This document shows positions 24,801 to 33,713 of a DNA stretch of 64,000 nucleotides, one piece after another. Under the pieces are notes generated by a model. That model was given only the letters and a program-made list of their open reading frames with translations. It searched no databases and was not told the origin of the DNA. The position numbers and the translations under genes are program-made. The DNA comes from JAXDAY01 sp034679345 (GTDB lineage: Bacteria; Eisenbacteria; RBG-16-71-46; CAIMUX01; VGJL01), in assembly GCA_034679345.1 (NCBI GenBank), contig JAXDAY010000009.1, positions 124,001 to 188,000 on the forward strand. The letters run 5' to 3'. Positions within the stretch are counted from its first letter, which is position 1. Each line of letters starts with the position of its first letter.

Positions 24801-25122
24801 AATCGCTGGCGAAAACGATGTCGCGGCCGCCCGGATTCCATCCCGCGACTTGATTGATTCCGCCGAGCCACGTGAGCCGTCGCGCCTCTCCGCCATCAGC
24901 CTCCATGACGAAGACCTCGGGCGGACCGTCGTTGCGGCAGGTGAAGGCGATCCTCGATCCGTCGGGCGAAAGGGCGGGGAAGCTCACCGTTCCGGGATTC
25001 GCCGTCAGTCTGTGCGCGATTCCCCCCCGAAGCGGCACAGACCAGAGATCGTCCTCGCAAACGAAGACGATCGTCTCGCCGTGGATCGTGGGATGCCGAT
25101 AGTAACCCGACTCCTGGCTCAT
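21829..25122 (-). CDS. Tricorn protease homologue (S41 family)
   Basis: A protein of 1097 residues with full Tricorn architecture: an N-terminal six-bladed propeller (about 1-320, repeats such as FPALSPDGSRIAFT), a second propeller (about 330-680), a helical segment, a PDZ domain (about 770-860) and a C-terminal S41 core. All catalytic residues known from archaeal Tricorn can be placed: Ser741-His742 in GTSHCYE, the nucleophile Ser978 and Asp979 in YAGSDGDIF, and Glu1036 in VENYGTDP. It trims peptides of 6-12 residues to di- and tripeptides in archaea. The start MSQESGYYRHP at 25122 has AGGGAGGAACCTCGC before it; no signal peptide is seen, so it is cytoplasmic. Confidence 0.95.
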   Translation of the reverse strand: MSQESGYYRHPTIHGETIVFVCEDDLWSVPLRGGIAHRLTANPGTVSFPALSPDGSRIAFTCRNDGPPEVFVMEADGGEARRLTWLGGINQVAGWNPGGRDIVFASDWRQPFPGFVHLYAVPAAGGQPRPLGHGPARAASFQPDGPGVVIGRNSGDPARWKRYRGGTAGTIWIDRGGRGEFVPLIKLSGNLANPMWVGARIFFLSDHEGYGNLYSCTPTGRDLRRHTHHDDYFVRFPSSDSRRIVYHAGADLYVYDPAEKKETAIGVRLRSSRSQMNRKFVSGARAFESFDLHPRGHAIASVHRGSVFAMDLWEGAANRQNGSGGGRERLVRWLPDGRRIVAVTDETGEESLVVREVNGAGEPKRVAGDFGRVVDLEVAPAGPDRAALCNHRQELFLVDLKTGRAKKIAASRYGRIDGVAWSPDGRWLAYGFPDAHRTSSIHLFDTASARDVQITRSDFRDAAPAFDPEGRYLYFISYRVFDPVYDSQFFDLGFPRGARPFLIPLRRDIASPFALATRAPRAPGAPPAGADPKSAEKKGPERPPKHVEIDIEGIGDRIVAFPVPEGRFVKILGARGRALFASLPIEGSLDATWYSMGEPPARMRLEGYDFETAKVETVHEKVTDFAVSIDGKVLAVRSGNRVRVVHSAFKPDGKPGNDAPGRESGWLDMDRVRVSIVPQAEWRQMFREAWRLQRDQYWTPDMAGIDWKAIHDRYLGLIDRVSCRSEFSDLLWEMQGELGTSHCYEIGGDYRPEPAWHQGFLGADLELDRRNGVWRIARIPRGDSWDEKRAAPLAAPGLGISAGDEILEVAGLPVGKDISPYERLVNHAGAEVRIVVRSREASQSRRRAGAKSKPAAARTITVKLLREEYSLRYRDWVEANRARVHRETGGRVGYIHIPNMGPLGYSEFHRYFLTEVHKDGLVIDVRWNGGGHVSQLLLEKLLRKRIGYDANRWGVPESYPLDAPMGAMVAMTNEYAGSDGDIFSHSFKLFKLGPLIGKRTWGGVVGIWPRHSLVDGTVTTQPEFAFWFNDVGWGVENYGTDPDIEVEIKPQDHAAGRDPQMDRAVAEILKMLKKSPPRLPDLGNRPRKGAGKLPPRA

Positions 25123-25263
25123 GCGAGGTTCCTCCCTCCCGCGGGTCCCTGCCCCAGGCGCGCGCGAGCGCCGCCCTCTCTGGACACAAGCTCTGATCCT
25201 AACGCTCTGACGCGCGGGAGTTCCAGACCGCAGATCCGCTTCCGGCGGGCCCGTCCCGAAGGG

Positions 25264-25304
25264 CGATGGGCCCCGAGCGGAACGCATCCGCCCGGGGCCC
25301 ATCG
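25264..25304 (-). terminator. Strong terminator hairpin after the subtilase gene
   Basis: A perfect 12-bp stem (CGATGGGCCCCG at 25264-25275, complement at 25293-25304). The 17-base interior can add a further GCGGA/TCCGC pairing. It begins 26 bases after the subtilase stop and separates that operon from Tricorn. Confidence 0.75.
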
Positions 25305-25329
25305 CGCGCGGGCTCCGCTGGATCGCCGA

Positions 25330-28242
25330 TTAGCGGATCAGCGTGAGCTTCTCGCTCGTCGCGATCCCCTCCATCCGCAGGCGCACGAAGTAGGTCCCCG
25401 TGGCGGACTCGACTCCATCGTCGGTCCTGCCGTCCCAGTTCAGGATATGGTCTCCGGCCATCTGCCAGCCCTTCCAGAGCCTCCGGACCTTCCTGCCCTG
25501 GGCGTCATAGATCTCCACATCGACCTCCCCGCTGCGCTCGATCGAGTAGGAGATCGCGCTGACGCCCCTCGTTGGATTCGGAGCCGTCCGGGCCGCCCGG
25601 TCCGCGCCGGGGTCCGGAAAGCCCAGCAGGGTGGAGACCGGCTCGACAGACCCCTGAAGGAAGCGACCGTTCAGATCGCTGAACGTGATCCCGTCGATGC
25701 GGGACTCGGCAGGGTCCTGGCCACTGTGCCACTCCATGCGAATGGGCAGCTCGATCACGAGCGGCGCGTCCAATTCGCCCAGCGCTTCGCCCGCCGGGTT
25801 GAAGGCGAGGATCTTGCACATTCCTCGAGGCATGGACCATGCGATCTCCGCGCCGGAGGCGGCGCGCGCCAAGCGGGGACCGCCGTCGAACGCATGCCCC
25901 CGCGGTGGCGTCACCGTCATCTCCGCCCCCGCGACCCTGCGCGCGTCGATCTCGATCCGGATCGTCCGCTCGGAGGTCTGGAGAGTCCAGTCCACCGGCG
26001 GGCCCGGCTCGTCGGCGCTCGAGATTGCTGCCGGACCTCGGAAGAAGCCAAGGATGATGTTCACGATCGAGACGACGTCGAGGACGTTGACCCGATCGTT
26101 CTCATCCAGGTCGACGCAGGCGCGCGCGCCCGATCCCAGGGGCTCGGTCCCCAGGATGTCGTTCACAGTGGCGACCAGATCGAGGACGTCGACCGCGTTG
26201 TTGCCGTCGGCATCTCCCGCGCGCGTCAGGCAAGCCGCGCCTCCGCCGACTGCGTCGACCGCCGCCTTCACGTCGATCTTCCCGTAACCGAACTTCTTGT
26301 TCCAGACCGCCCCCGTCCAGTTGTCGGTCCTCGCCGTCTGCTGGAGGATCTGCTTGACCTCCGCCGGCGAGAGGGCGGGCTGCTTCTGGAGCATGAGCGC
26401 GACCGCGCCGGCCACGTGGGGTGAGGCCATCGAGGTGCCGGTAAAGCAGATGTGCTTGCCCTGGGGATCCCGCACTTCCTGCTCCTCGTTGAAGGGATCG
26501 CTGCCTGCGGCGAAGGCCGACATGATCCATGCTCCTGGCGCGGCGACGTCGGGCTTCCGGGCGCCGTCGCGACGCGGACCCCACGAGCTGAATGGCGAGA
26601 TATCGCCGATCGTATAGCTCGGCGCCTGCATCGGTCCCTCGAGGGAATCCCATTGGTTCTTCGTGTTGTACGAGGCGATGGTGATCACGCCGCCGCTCGT
26701 TCCGGGCATGCCGACGATCCCGTCCGTGTTCAGCCCCTGCCCCGGCTTGACCTGGAGATAGCGCTGGTTGCGCTCGCAGTAGAGATCGACGACGCCGCCG
26801 GCGGGGAGCCCGTTCGCCGCGGTGGCCGTCACGGTCCAGTCCCCATCCTGGGGCCCCAGAGTCCGGTTCTGAATCCAGAAGGAGGCGTAGCCCTGGCCGT
26901 TGACCGCCGATGAGGCCGTGGCCCAGTAAAAGAGAGTGTCCTGCTGGCCGGGGAAGACGTAGCCGGGATACTGCTCGGGCGGATAGCTCGCGTCGATGTC
27001 GAGTGAGGCCCCGCCCGGGGTCGTCAGTCTCCAGTTGAACAGATCCCCCTCACGGTACCAGCACTCCCATGTGAGGAAGACCGGCTGCTCAGCTTGGCCC
27101 GGTTCGCTGTTCACAACGATCGTCCCTGAGCCGCCCGCCGGCACAACCGTCTGACCGTGCCAGTTGTGCTCCTGGTCATTGCCCGCCGCCACGCAGATGA
27201 TGAGATTCTCATTGGCCACCAGCTCGTCGTAGGCGCGCTCGAAGAGCGTGGTCCCGTCGTGGGGACCCATCGTCACGCCCTGGCTCTGGTTGACGATGAG
27301 CGGCTTGCCGAGCTGCGTCCTCTTGTCCAGCAGGTAGTTCAGCCCATCGATCGATCCCTTCGTGTCCGGGTTGCCATAGGGAGGCATCCCTCCGCCGTAG
27401 CAGAACATGTCGCAGTAGCCGTTGCGGACGGCGATGATGTCGGCGTCCGCGGCGACTCCCCGGTACTTGCCGCCGGCGAGGGAGGAGCCGTCGCCGACGG
27501 CGATCCCCGCGACGTGCGATCCGTGCCCGCCGTCGTTGACGAACTGGTTCGCCAGGCCGTTGTCGATATCGGCCTTCGTGTACTCCCAGCCGTAATCGAA
27601 TCCCGCCGGAGGCTTTCCGTCCCGGTAGTTGTCCCAGATGTAGAGGATCCGGCTGGTGTTCTGCGCGTTCTTGAAGTCGGCATGGGTGATGTCGATCCCA
27701 TCGTCGATCAAGCCGAAGATCACTCCGGCCCCCGTGTATCCCGTGGGCGGGGAGCCCTGATTGACGAGATTCGCGCGGATCTCGGGAATGGAGACGTCGA
27801 GATCGGAGCTGAGCCAGGCCGAGGCCTCGATCGCCTCCACACCGGGATCGGCCGCGAGTCCCGCCAAGTCCTCCATCGCGACGCGGGCGGTCACGATCTC
27901 TCCCGCCCTGGAGTCGGGCGGAGCGCCGATCGCGGCGAGCTGCGCGTCACTCAAACGCGTCCGGATGAGCACGGGGAACTCGATCTCTTCGGCGCTCTTC
28001 CCGAGCAAGACGATCCTTCGGCCCATGGGGGCGAGGACGGATGAGTCGGCCGGCCGCATCGCCATCGCGAAGCGGATGCGCGGATCGATCTTCCCGGCCG
28101 CCGCCGGCTCGAGACCGGTGGAGAGGGTCAGGGCCGCTCCGGCCGGCTGTTCCGCCGGCGCAGCCGGCGAGTCTCCGGCGGAGATCCCGGACGAGATGGA
28201 AGCCAGGGCCAATACCGCGAACCATCGTCCCTTCATGATCAT
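25330..28242 (-). CDS. Secreted subtilisin-like protease with dockerin repeats and FlgD-like tail
   Basis: A 970-residue exported S8 peptidase. The signal peptide covers residues 1-22. The catalytic triad is Asp180 (LIDDGID), His240 (GGHGSHVAG) and Ser604 (GTSMASPHVAG), with the oxyanion Asn in VAAGND. About 150 residues are inserted between the AAGND site and the Ser motif, probably a beta-rich domain. Residues 675-735 hold two dockerin type I calcium repeats, GDADGNNAVDVLDLVATVND and VDLDENDRVNVLDVVSIVN. The end (about 888-970) is a FlgD-like tail with APNPTRG and GTYFVRL. ATG 28242 follows GAGGAG by 6 bases. It is the last gene of a three-gene run that starts with a cohesin-like protein. 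Confidence 0.93.
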   Translation of the reverse strand: MIMKGRWFAVLALASISSGISAGDSPAAPAEQPAGAALTLSTGLEPAAAGKIDPRIRFAMAMRPADSSVLAPMGRRIVLLGKSAEEIEFPVLIRTRLSDAQLAAIGAPPDSRAGEIVTARVAMEDLAGLAADPGVEAIEASAWLSSDLDVSIPEIRANLVNQGSPPTGYTGAGVIFGLIDDGIDITHADFKNAQNTSRILYIWDNYRDGKPPAGFDYGWEYTKADIDNGLANQFVNDGGHGSHVAGIAVGDGSSLAGGKYRGVAADADIIAVRNGYCDMFCYGGGMPPYGNPDTKGSIDGLNYLLDKRTQLGKPLIVNQSQGVTMGPHDGTTLFERAYDELVANENLIICVAAGNDQEHNWHGQTVVPAGGSGTIVVNSEPGQAEQPVFLTWECWYREGDLFNWRLTTPGGASLDIDASYPPEQYPGYVFPGQQDTLFYWATASSAVNGQGYASFWIQNRTLGPQDGDWTVTATAANGLPAGGVVDLYCERNQRYLQVKPGQGLNTDGIVGMPGTSGGVITIASYNTKNQWDSLEGPMQAPSYTIGDISPFSSWGPRRDGARKPDVAAPGAWIMSAFAAGSDPFNEEQEVRDPQGKHICFTGTSMASPHVAGAVALMLQKQPALSPAEVKQILQQTARTDNWTGAVWNKKFGYGKIDVKAAVDAVGGGAACLTRAGDADGNNAVDVLDLVATVNDILGTEPLGSGARACVDLDENDRVNVLDVVSIVNIILGFFRGPAAISSADEPGPPVDWTLQTSERTIRIEIDARRVAGAEMTVTPPRGHAFDGGPRLARAASGAEIAWSMPRGMCKILAFNPAGEALGELDAPLVIELPIRMEWHSGQDPAESRIDGITFSDLNGRFLQGSVEPVSTLLGFPDPGADRAARTAPNPTRGVSAISYSIERSGEVDVEIYDAQGRKVRRLWKGWQMAGDHILNWDGRTDDGVESATGTYFVRLRMEGIATSEKLTLIR

Positions 28243-28287
28243 CTTCGACTCCTCATCGAGAGCGGTTCGGACTCGCCGGGCTCGTGA

Positions 28288-28977
28288 CTATCCGGCATGG
28301 GAAGTCGACAGCTTGTTGAGATGCGCCAGGACCGCGCCCTCGAACGTGGTGTACGCCGCGCCGCCCACGACGTAGGTGCCGGGATTCCCCTGCTGGATGC
28401 CGCTCGCCTCGACCTGATCGGCCACCGAGAGAGCGCCTGCCCAGTCGGCCTGCCCCGCCTTCGCGAACGCCTCAATCAGTCGCAGATCCTTCCCATCGAA
28501 GCTCGGCCGGTGGGCGAAGACGAACTGCGGCGCCAGGTTTCTGGCGTTGACCGCGTCGAGAATCGCGTTGGCGAGCTCCGCGCCGCCGAGCGCAAGTCGC
28601 GCCGCCGAGCGCCCGGCCGGGACCTCGGATCCGACCTGCTGGCGGGCCGCCGCGTCGTCGAAGCTGGAGACCGCCCCCATGAAATCGTTCGCGGAAAGTC
28701 CCAGCGCGAGACGCGCCCAGCCGCGACCCGTGTAGGCGGGACCATACGCCGCATCTTCGGCGATCGCGGAGTCGAAGCGGCTCAGCGCGCGCGTGTAGTT
28801 GAGTTGCTCGTAATCCGCCCACGCGAGCTCGGTCCACTCGACGGCGGTGTGGTCCTCGGGCGCGGCGGCCCGCTCCCGATCCGACGAGCATCCCTGGAGA
28901 GAGAGAAAGATCAAGAGCGCCGTCTGCGCGTAGCGCAGAGCGCCTCCTTGTCGCGCCGGCCGGATTCTCGGTTTCAT
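28288..28977 (-). CDS. Lipoprotein with TPR-like helical repeats
   Basis: A 229-residue protein with a basic N-region, hydrophobic span and lipobox LQGC near residue 30, so it is lipid-anchored. The mature part has helix pairs of the tetratricopeptide kind (WADYEQLNYTRALSRFDSAI, then AYGPAYTGRGWARLALG) and a helical C-terminal half. It lies 19 bases after the cohesin-like gene and 45 bases before the protease, so all three are likely one operon. It may hold the secreted partners at the outer membrane; this is inference. Confidence 0.8.
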   Translation of the reverse strand: MKPRIRPARQGGALRYAQTALLIFLSLQGCSSDRERAAAPEDHTAVEWTELAWADYEQLNYTRALSRFDSAIAEDAAYGPAYTGRGWARLALGLSANDFMGAVSSFDDAAARQQVGSEVPAGRSAARLALGGAELANAILDAVNARNLAPQFVFAHRPSFDGKDLRLIEAFAKAGQADWAGALSVADQVEASGIQQGNPGTYVVGGAAYTTFEGAVLAHLNKLSTSHAG

Positions 28978-28996
28978 ATCTCTGGGTCTCCCCCCT

Positions 28997-30451
28997 TTAG
29001 AAGTTCACGACGGCCTGGGCGGCGCCCTGGCCCGTGCCGCTCGTGCCCGTCGCCGCGATGGCGAGCTGGGTCGCGCCGTTCGCCGCGTGCACGATCGCGT
29101 GGTAGATGTGGTTCGGGATGTCGATCTGGCTCATCGCCACCTGCGTTCCGTTCGCGGTGACGGCCAGGCTGTTGAGCGGCTGGCTCGAGAGAACGAAGAT
29201 CTGCACCGTCCTCACGCGCCCAGGGTTCTTGAGCGCGGCGATCTGGAGGACCGGCGGGATGGCGGTGCCGGCGATCGAGATCGAGCCCGCCTGGGTCTCG
29301 ACTTCGAGCTCCTGCGCATTGGGATCCGAGAGCACCGTCGCGGTCGGCGTGAGCGCGGTCTGCGCCCCGCTCGCCCCGATGAGCGAGAAGTCGAGGCTCG
29401 CGATCGTCCCGGTCCCGGCGGGAAGCGTCGCCTGATCGAGGTAGTACATCACGACGCGAACCTTGTCGCCGTCTACCACCGAGGCCGAGAATGTCATACC
29501 CGATCCGCGCTCCGTCGAAGCGCCCCCGACATAGCTCACCACCGCCGGGTCGAAGACAATGTCTGTCTGCAGCGCCTTCACCACGTTCTCGTTCGCCAGG
29601 CTCATCGCCACGGCGATCTGGGCGCCCGAGGGACCGCTTCCGGTCCCCATGGAGAGGGCGTTGTCTCCCGTGGGCGTGTCGGACTGGATCGTGAAGCTCG
29701 CGTCGGAGGCGTCGTAGGCCTGGTTCTGGCCGTCCGACACGGTCACCCGCACTCGCGCCTCCGTCGTCGGATCATCGGGAACCGTCCAGTCGAAGCTTCC
29801 CGTGTTCGGCTGATCGATCGCGATCGGGATCCAGTCAACTCCGTTGTTCGACGAGTACTCGAAGGAGAGAAGCAGATTCTCGGGCGCCGTCTCCGGATCG
29901 CTTGCCACGTAGGTGATCGCGTGCGTCGATCCGGCCTGCCAGATCTGGCCCCCATTGGGGGAAGTCAGGGTCACCTGGGGCGGCTGATTGACGACTCCAC
30001 CGGGATAGCTCGCCGTGAGGAGATAGGAATCGGAGTCGGAGTATGCCTCCTCGAAACCCTCCACAATGATGTAGAACGCGCCGGTCAGATTGAGCTGGCC
30101 CTCAATCAACTCATCCTGCGCGCCACCGTTGTACGAGGAGGCGATCCAGGAGAGATCCTGGAAATCGGGGTCGTACCAGTACAGGTCGATGTCATAGTCC
30201 GCGGGCAGCGATTCCAGACGGATCGTGAGCTGGCCCGTCTCGCCGGTCGTGAACGTGTACCAGTCCACATCCCCCCCCACGGAGATCCAGGACTCGACCG
30301 GTGTGCCGCTCGGGATCGCATGCGCCTGCTGCCAGGTATCGTTCGGCTCGAAAGAATCGGCCCACGCGAGGCTCCAGGGCGCGAGCAGGACGAGCGCGAG
30401 CGAAACCAGCGGCATCCGATTCCGTAGTGATTCGACGATCCGTCTCGACAT
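28997..30451 (-). CDS. Secreted protein with pre-peptidase C-terminal domain and cohesin-like domain
   Basis: A 484-residue exported protein, signal peptide 1-32. Residues 32-125 match the pre-peptidase C-terminal (PPC) domain: SFEPNDTWQQA at the start, GDVDWYTF and YDIDLYWYD. Residues 130-245 look like a fibronectin/Ig domain (PPQVTLTSPNGG). Residues 262-392 resemble a cohesin domain: ALSMGTGSGPSGAQIAVAM, ALQTDIVFDPAVVSYVGG and GTIASLDFSLIG. The start at 30451 is set by GGGAGG 5 bases upstream. First gene of the run with the lipoprotein and the dockerin-bearing protease. The cohesin call is by pattern, not by search. Confidence 0.82.
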   Translation of the reverse strand: MSRRIVESLRNRMPLVSLALVLLAPWSLAWADSFEPNDTWQQAHAIPSGTPVESWISVGGDVDWYTFTTGETGQLTIRLESLPADYDIDLYWYDPDFQDLSWIASSYNGGAQDELIEGQLNLTGAFYIIVEGFEEAYSDSDSYLLTASYPGGVVNQPPQVTLTSPNGGQIWQAGSTHAITYVASDPETAPENLLLSFEYSSNNGVDWIPIAIDQPNTGSFDWTVPDDPTTEARVRVTVSDGQNQAYDASDASFTIQSDTPTGDNALSMGTGSGPSGAQIAVAMSLANENVVKALQTDIVFDPAVVSYVGGASTERGSGMTFSASVVDGDKVRVVMYYLDQATLPAGTGTIASLDFSLIGASGAQTALTPTATVLSDPNAQELEVETQAGSISIAGTAIPPVLQIAALKNPGRVRTVQIFVLSSQPLNSLAVTANGTQVAMSQIDIPNHIYHAIVHAANGATQLAIAATGTSGTGQGAAQAVVNF

Positions 30452-30685
30452 CGCGGCCTCCCTGAGGACGGTAGGGGTCCCGGCTTTGAATGCGCGAGCT
30501 TGGCTCATGGTTCGTTCAAGGAGAGGGGCGCGCCCTGGAGTCATCGGCCGAACGAAGGCGCCATCCGATCCCCGCCGCCGATCGAGCGATCCCCGACCAG
30601 AGGCAGCCCGGCAGATTATTTCGATCGAGGAGACGAAGTCAAGACGCAATCGGCCCGCGCGCGGCCGGCAGGCGACGCTGCGGTC

Positions 30686-32746
30686 TCAAGCGCCTCGGCC
30701 TCCGAGCTCCCCGGCCAGGCCCGCCGGATCCGCCACCGGAGCGCGACAGGAGAAGCCCGAGCAGACGTAGGCCGCCGGGCGACCATTCAGCAGGGGCTTG
30801 CCCTCGACGGCCGCAAGGCCCTCGCCGCTGTCGCCGTGGATCAAGACGGCGTACGGGAGGAAGGCCGTGTCCACCACCCGGCGGAGCGCTCGGGTCGCCT
30901 CGCCCTTCGGATCCCCGATCAGGACGATCTCCTGCGGAGGGGCGAGGAAGAGATCGAGGGCGAGAAGCATCTGAGTCGTCGCGAGCGGAAGTCCCCGCAT
31001 GCGCTCCGCATACAGGCGCAGGATCCGCTCCGCGCGATGGAGCCCCTCGGTCTCCCCCGTGATCCGCGCCCGCAGGATCATCCCGTATGCGGCCATCGAG
31101 TTCCCGGACGGCACCGCGCCATCGCTCGCGTCGCGAGTCCGCGCGATCAGATCCTCTTGGCCGACCGCGGTGTCGAAGAAGGCGCCCTCCGCGTCGTCCC
31201 AGAAGAGCTGGACCATCACGCTCTCGAGGCGGGCAGCCTGCTCGAGCCAGAAGCGCTCCCCGGTCGCCTGGTACAGCTCCAGCAGGCCCACGATCACGCA
31301 GGCATGGTCATCCAGGAAACCGGGGACCCGGGCCGTTCCATTCTGCCAGACGTGGAAGAGGCGTCCTTCTCCCCCCCTCATGAACTTCATCATGAAGGCT
31401 CCGGCCCGGTGGGCGGCGGTCTTGTACCTCGACTCGCCGAGCACTCGCGATGCGCGGGCGAAGGCGTGGATCATGAGCCCGTTCCAGTCGGCCGCGATCT
31501 TCTCGTCCCGGCCCGGCTTGATGCGTCTCTCGCGGACTTCGTGGAGCTTCGACCTGGCGGTCGCGAGCCTTGAGCGAACCTCCTCGACGCCGGCGCCGGA
31601 GATCGAAGCGAGGGTCGCATCGTCGATGACGCGGTGCAGGATGTTTCTCCCCTCGAAACCTCCGGCCTCCTGCACGCCGTAAGCGCGCGCGAACAAGGCG
31701 GACTCCTCTGGTCCGAGGATCTCCTCGACTTCTCGCGACGACCAGACGAAGTGCTCCCCTTCGCGCCCCTCGCTGTCGGCATCCTGCGTCGCGAAGAATC
31801 CGCCTTTCACCGAGGTCATCTCGCGCAGAACGTAATCGAGGGTCTCCCGCACGATGCGCGCATACGCTTGGTTCTCGGTCACCTGATACGCGTCGAGGTA
31901 AGCGAGAGCCAGGAGTGCGTTGTCGTAGAGCATCTTCTCGAAGTGGGGCACGAGCCACCGCTCGTCGGTCGCGTAGCGGTGGAACCCGCCGCCGAGGTGG
32001 TCGTAGATCCCGCCTGCCGCCATCGAATCGAGAGAGAGCTGGACGACTTCGAGCGCTTCGAGGTCCCCGTCCCCGCGAAACCGCCGGAGGAGGAACTGGT
32101 GGGCGATTGAGCTGGGGAACTTCGGCGCGCGCCCGAAGCCTCCATGGTCGAGATCGGCCATCGCCACGATCTCCTTTGCGGCTTGACGGAGGATCTGCGG
32201 CTCCGGCGGATCATCACCCGCGACGACTGAAGACATCGTGCGGATTCGCGCAGCGATCGCCTCGGCAGCCTCCTCCACATCGCGGCGGCGCGTGCGATAA
32301 GCCTCGGCGACCGAGACGAGCACGCGGTCGAACCCGGGCCTGCCCCAGCGGTCCTCCGGCGGGAAGTAAGTCCCCCCGAAGAAAGGCCGCAGATCGGGCG
32401 TGAGCCAGACGCTCATGGGCCATCCCCCGCTTCCCGACATCATCTGAACCGCGGCCATGTAGATTCGGTCGAGATCGGGGCGCTCCTCGCGGTCGACTTT
32501 GATGTTCACGAAGCGCTCGTTCATCCGGCGGGCGATCTCCGGATTCTCGAACGACTCGCGCTCCATCACGTGGCACCAGTGGCAGGCGGAGTAGCCGATC
32601 GAGAGGAAGATCGGGCGGTCTTCCCGGCGGGCGCGCTCGATCGCCTCCTCGCCCCATGGATACCAGTCGACCGGATTATGGGCGTGCTGGCGGAGATAGA
32701 GGTTCGACTCATGGATCAGGCGGTTCGGGGATCGCTGGCCCTGCAT
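30686..32746 (-). CDS. YyaL/DUF255 thioredoxin-domain protein
   Basis: A 686-residue cytoplasmic protein of the YyaL/SSP411 family. The N-terminal thioredoxin-like domain begins NRLIHESNLYLRQHAHNPVDWYPWGEEA and has the motif GYSACHWCHVMERESF, then GGWPMSVWLTPDLRPFFGGTYFPP. The rest is an alpha/alpha barrel like that of N-acylglucosamine epimerases (e.g. YDNALLALAYLDAYQ, GNSMAAYGMI). AAGGAG, 7 bases before 32746, sets the start. The biochemical function of the family is not firmly known. The length is normal. Confidence 0.94.
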   Translation of the reverse strand: MQGQRSPNRLIHESNLYLRQHAHNPVDWYPWGEEAIERARREDRPIFLSIGYSACHWCHVMERESFENPEIARRMNERFVNIKVDREERPDLDRIYMAAVQMMSGSGGWPMSVWLTPDLRPFFGGTYFPPEDRWGRPGFDRVLVSVAEAYRTRRRDVEEAAEAIAARIRTMSSVVAGDDPPEPQILRQAAKEIVAMADLDHGGFGRAPKFPSSIAHQFLLRRFRGDGDLEALEVVQLSLDSMAAGGIYDHLGGGFHRYATDERWLVPHFEKMLYDNALLALAYLDAYQVTENQAYARIVRETLDYVLREMTSVKGGFFATQDADSEGREGEHFVWSSREVEEILGPEESALFARAYGVQEAGGFEGRNILHRVIDDATLASISGAGVEEVRSRLATARSKLHEVRERRIKPGRDEKIAADWNGLMIHAFARASRVLGESRYKTAAHRAGAFMMKFMRGGEGRLFHVWQNGTARVPGFLDDHACVIVGLLELYQATGERFWLEQAARLESVMVQLFWDDAEGAFFDTAVGQEDLIARTRDASDGAVPSGNSMAAYGMILRARITGETEGLHRAERILRLYAERMRGLPLATTQMLLALDLFLAPPQEIVLIGDPKGEATRALRRVVDTAFLPYAVLIHGDSGEGLAAVEGKPLLNGRPAAYVCSGFSCRAPVADPAGLAGELGGRGA

Positions 32747-32800
32747 CCTCTCGCTCCTTCGCTCATGGCTCAACAAAGGCGGCCACTTGTGGTTGCGAGA

Positions 32801-32876
32801 GGACCGGGTCCCCGGGCAGATGGCATGCTCTGGCGGACCCGGTCCGTATGCGAACGCCCCGGGCCTCCGCCGGGGC
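32801..32876 (-). terminator. Tandem hairpins after the coiled-coil gene
   Basis: Two stems lie just beyond the coiled-coil stop. The nearer is GCCCCGG / CCGGGGC (32856-32862 and 32870-32876, loop 7). The farther is the 11-bp GGACCGGGTCC / GGACCCGGTCC (32801-32811 and 32835-32845, loop 23). No T-run is seen. They probably end that single-gene unit. Confidence 0.6.
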
Positions 32877-32887
32877 TCGCCGCGCGT

Positions 32888-33601
32888 CTAGGGAAGCTGT
32901 CCGTACTCCTTGATGAGATCCAGGACCGAGGTCTTCTTCTCGGAGATCTCCTTCTCCTTGCCCGCGACCTCCCGTTCCAGGTCCGCCACCTTGGCGACAG
33001 CCTCGAGGACTTTGCGCTCGGTCTCGCGCAGCTCCTTCTCCTTTTCAGCCGCGACCAGATCGCCCGCTGGAATGACGGTGAATGCCTGCCGCCTGTCGAG
33101 AAGCTGAGCTTCCATCTCCAGGGACTTCTCCCTCTGCTCGGCGGCTTCCTTGGACTTCTCCGCCCTCTCGAGGTTCAGCTTCAAGATCTCGCCGAGCCGT
33201 TCGAGAAACTTCTGCTCGGTCTCTTCCCGCTTCTTCTGCCCTTCGAGGCTCTTCACATCCGCCTCGAGCTTCGCCTTCTTCGCCGCCTCGAGCTTCGCCT
33301 TGGTCACATCGATCAGCGCCTTCTTGACCTCGATGCGCGCCTTGGATTCGCCTTCGGCGACCTTGAGGGCCGAGATTCGCTCCTCGGCGTCCGATTTGAT
33401 CTGACGGGCCAAGCTGCGGTCCTTCTCGATCGCCGAGCGATCGCGCGTCGGCACGACTTCGAAGCTCAAGATCTCATCGGCTTGCATATCCGCCTTCATC
33501 GCGTCTGGCGGGAGACCGGGATCCTGCGCTGCGCAAGGGACTGCCGCGGCGATGAGCAGGAGTGCCGCAAAGAGCGCATGGTTAACAGGAATTCGATGCA
33601 T
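32888..33601 (-). CDS. Exported coiled-coil protein
   Basis: A 237-residue protein with a signal peptide (residues 1-25, ending PCAAQ). Residues 55-230 are a long charged helix with heptad spacing (e.g. KAKLEAAKKAKLEADVKSLE, EKSKEAAEQREKSLEMEAQ), so a rod-like periplasmic coiled coil. No enzymatic motif is seen. The start at 33601 follows GAGGAGGG. It diverges from the beta-helix gene at 33714. Function unknown; such rods often span the periplasm or support envelope complexes. Confidence 0.82.
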   Translation of the reverse strand: MHRIPVNHALFAALLLIAAAVPCAAQDPGLPPDAMKADMQADEILSFEVVPTRDRSAIEKDRSLARQIKSDAEERISALKVAEGESKARIEVKKALIDVTKAKLEAAKKAKLEADVKSLEGQKKREETEQKFLERLGEILKLNLERAEKSKEAAEQREKSLEMEAQLLDRRQAFTVIPAGDLVAAEKEKELRETERKVLEAVAKVADLEREVAGKEKEISEKKTSVLDLIKEYGQLP

Positions 33602-33713
33602 GTCGATTCCCTCCTCTGGCACATCCCAGGATACCGAAGCCTCTCGGGCCGTGCTAGAATTAGAACGGATCAAACGACGAGCACGGCGATAAGCTGGCTG
33701 AACCTGAGGAAAC

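Noticed and set aside
24436..26424. A plus-strand open frame of about 660 codons across the Tricorn and subtilase genes
   Set aside because: It spans two well-supported genes and a terminator on the other strand and has no recognisable domain.
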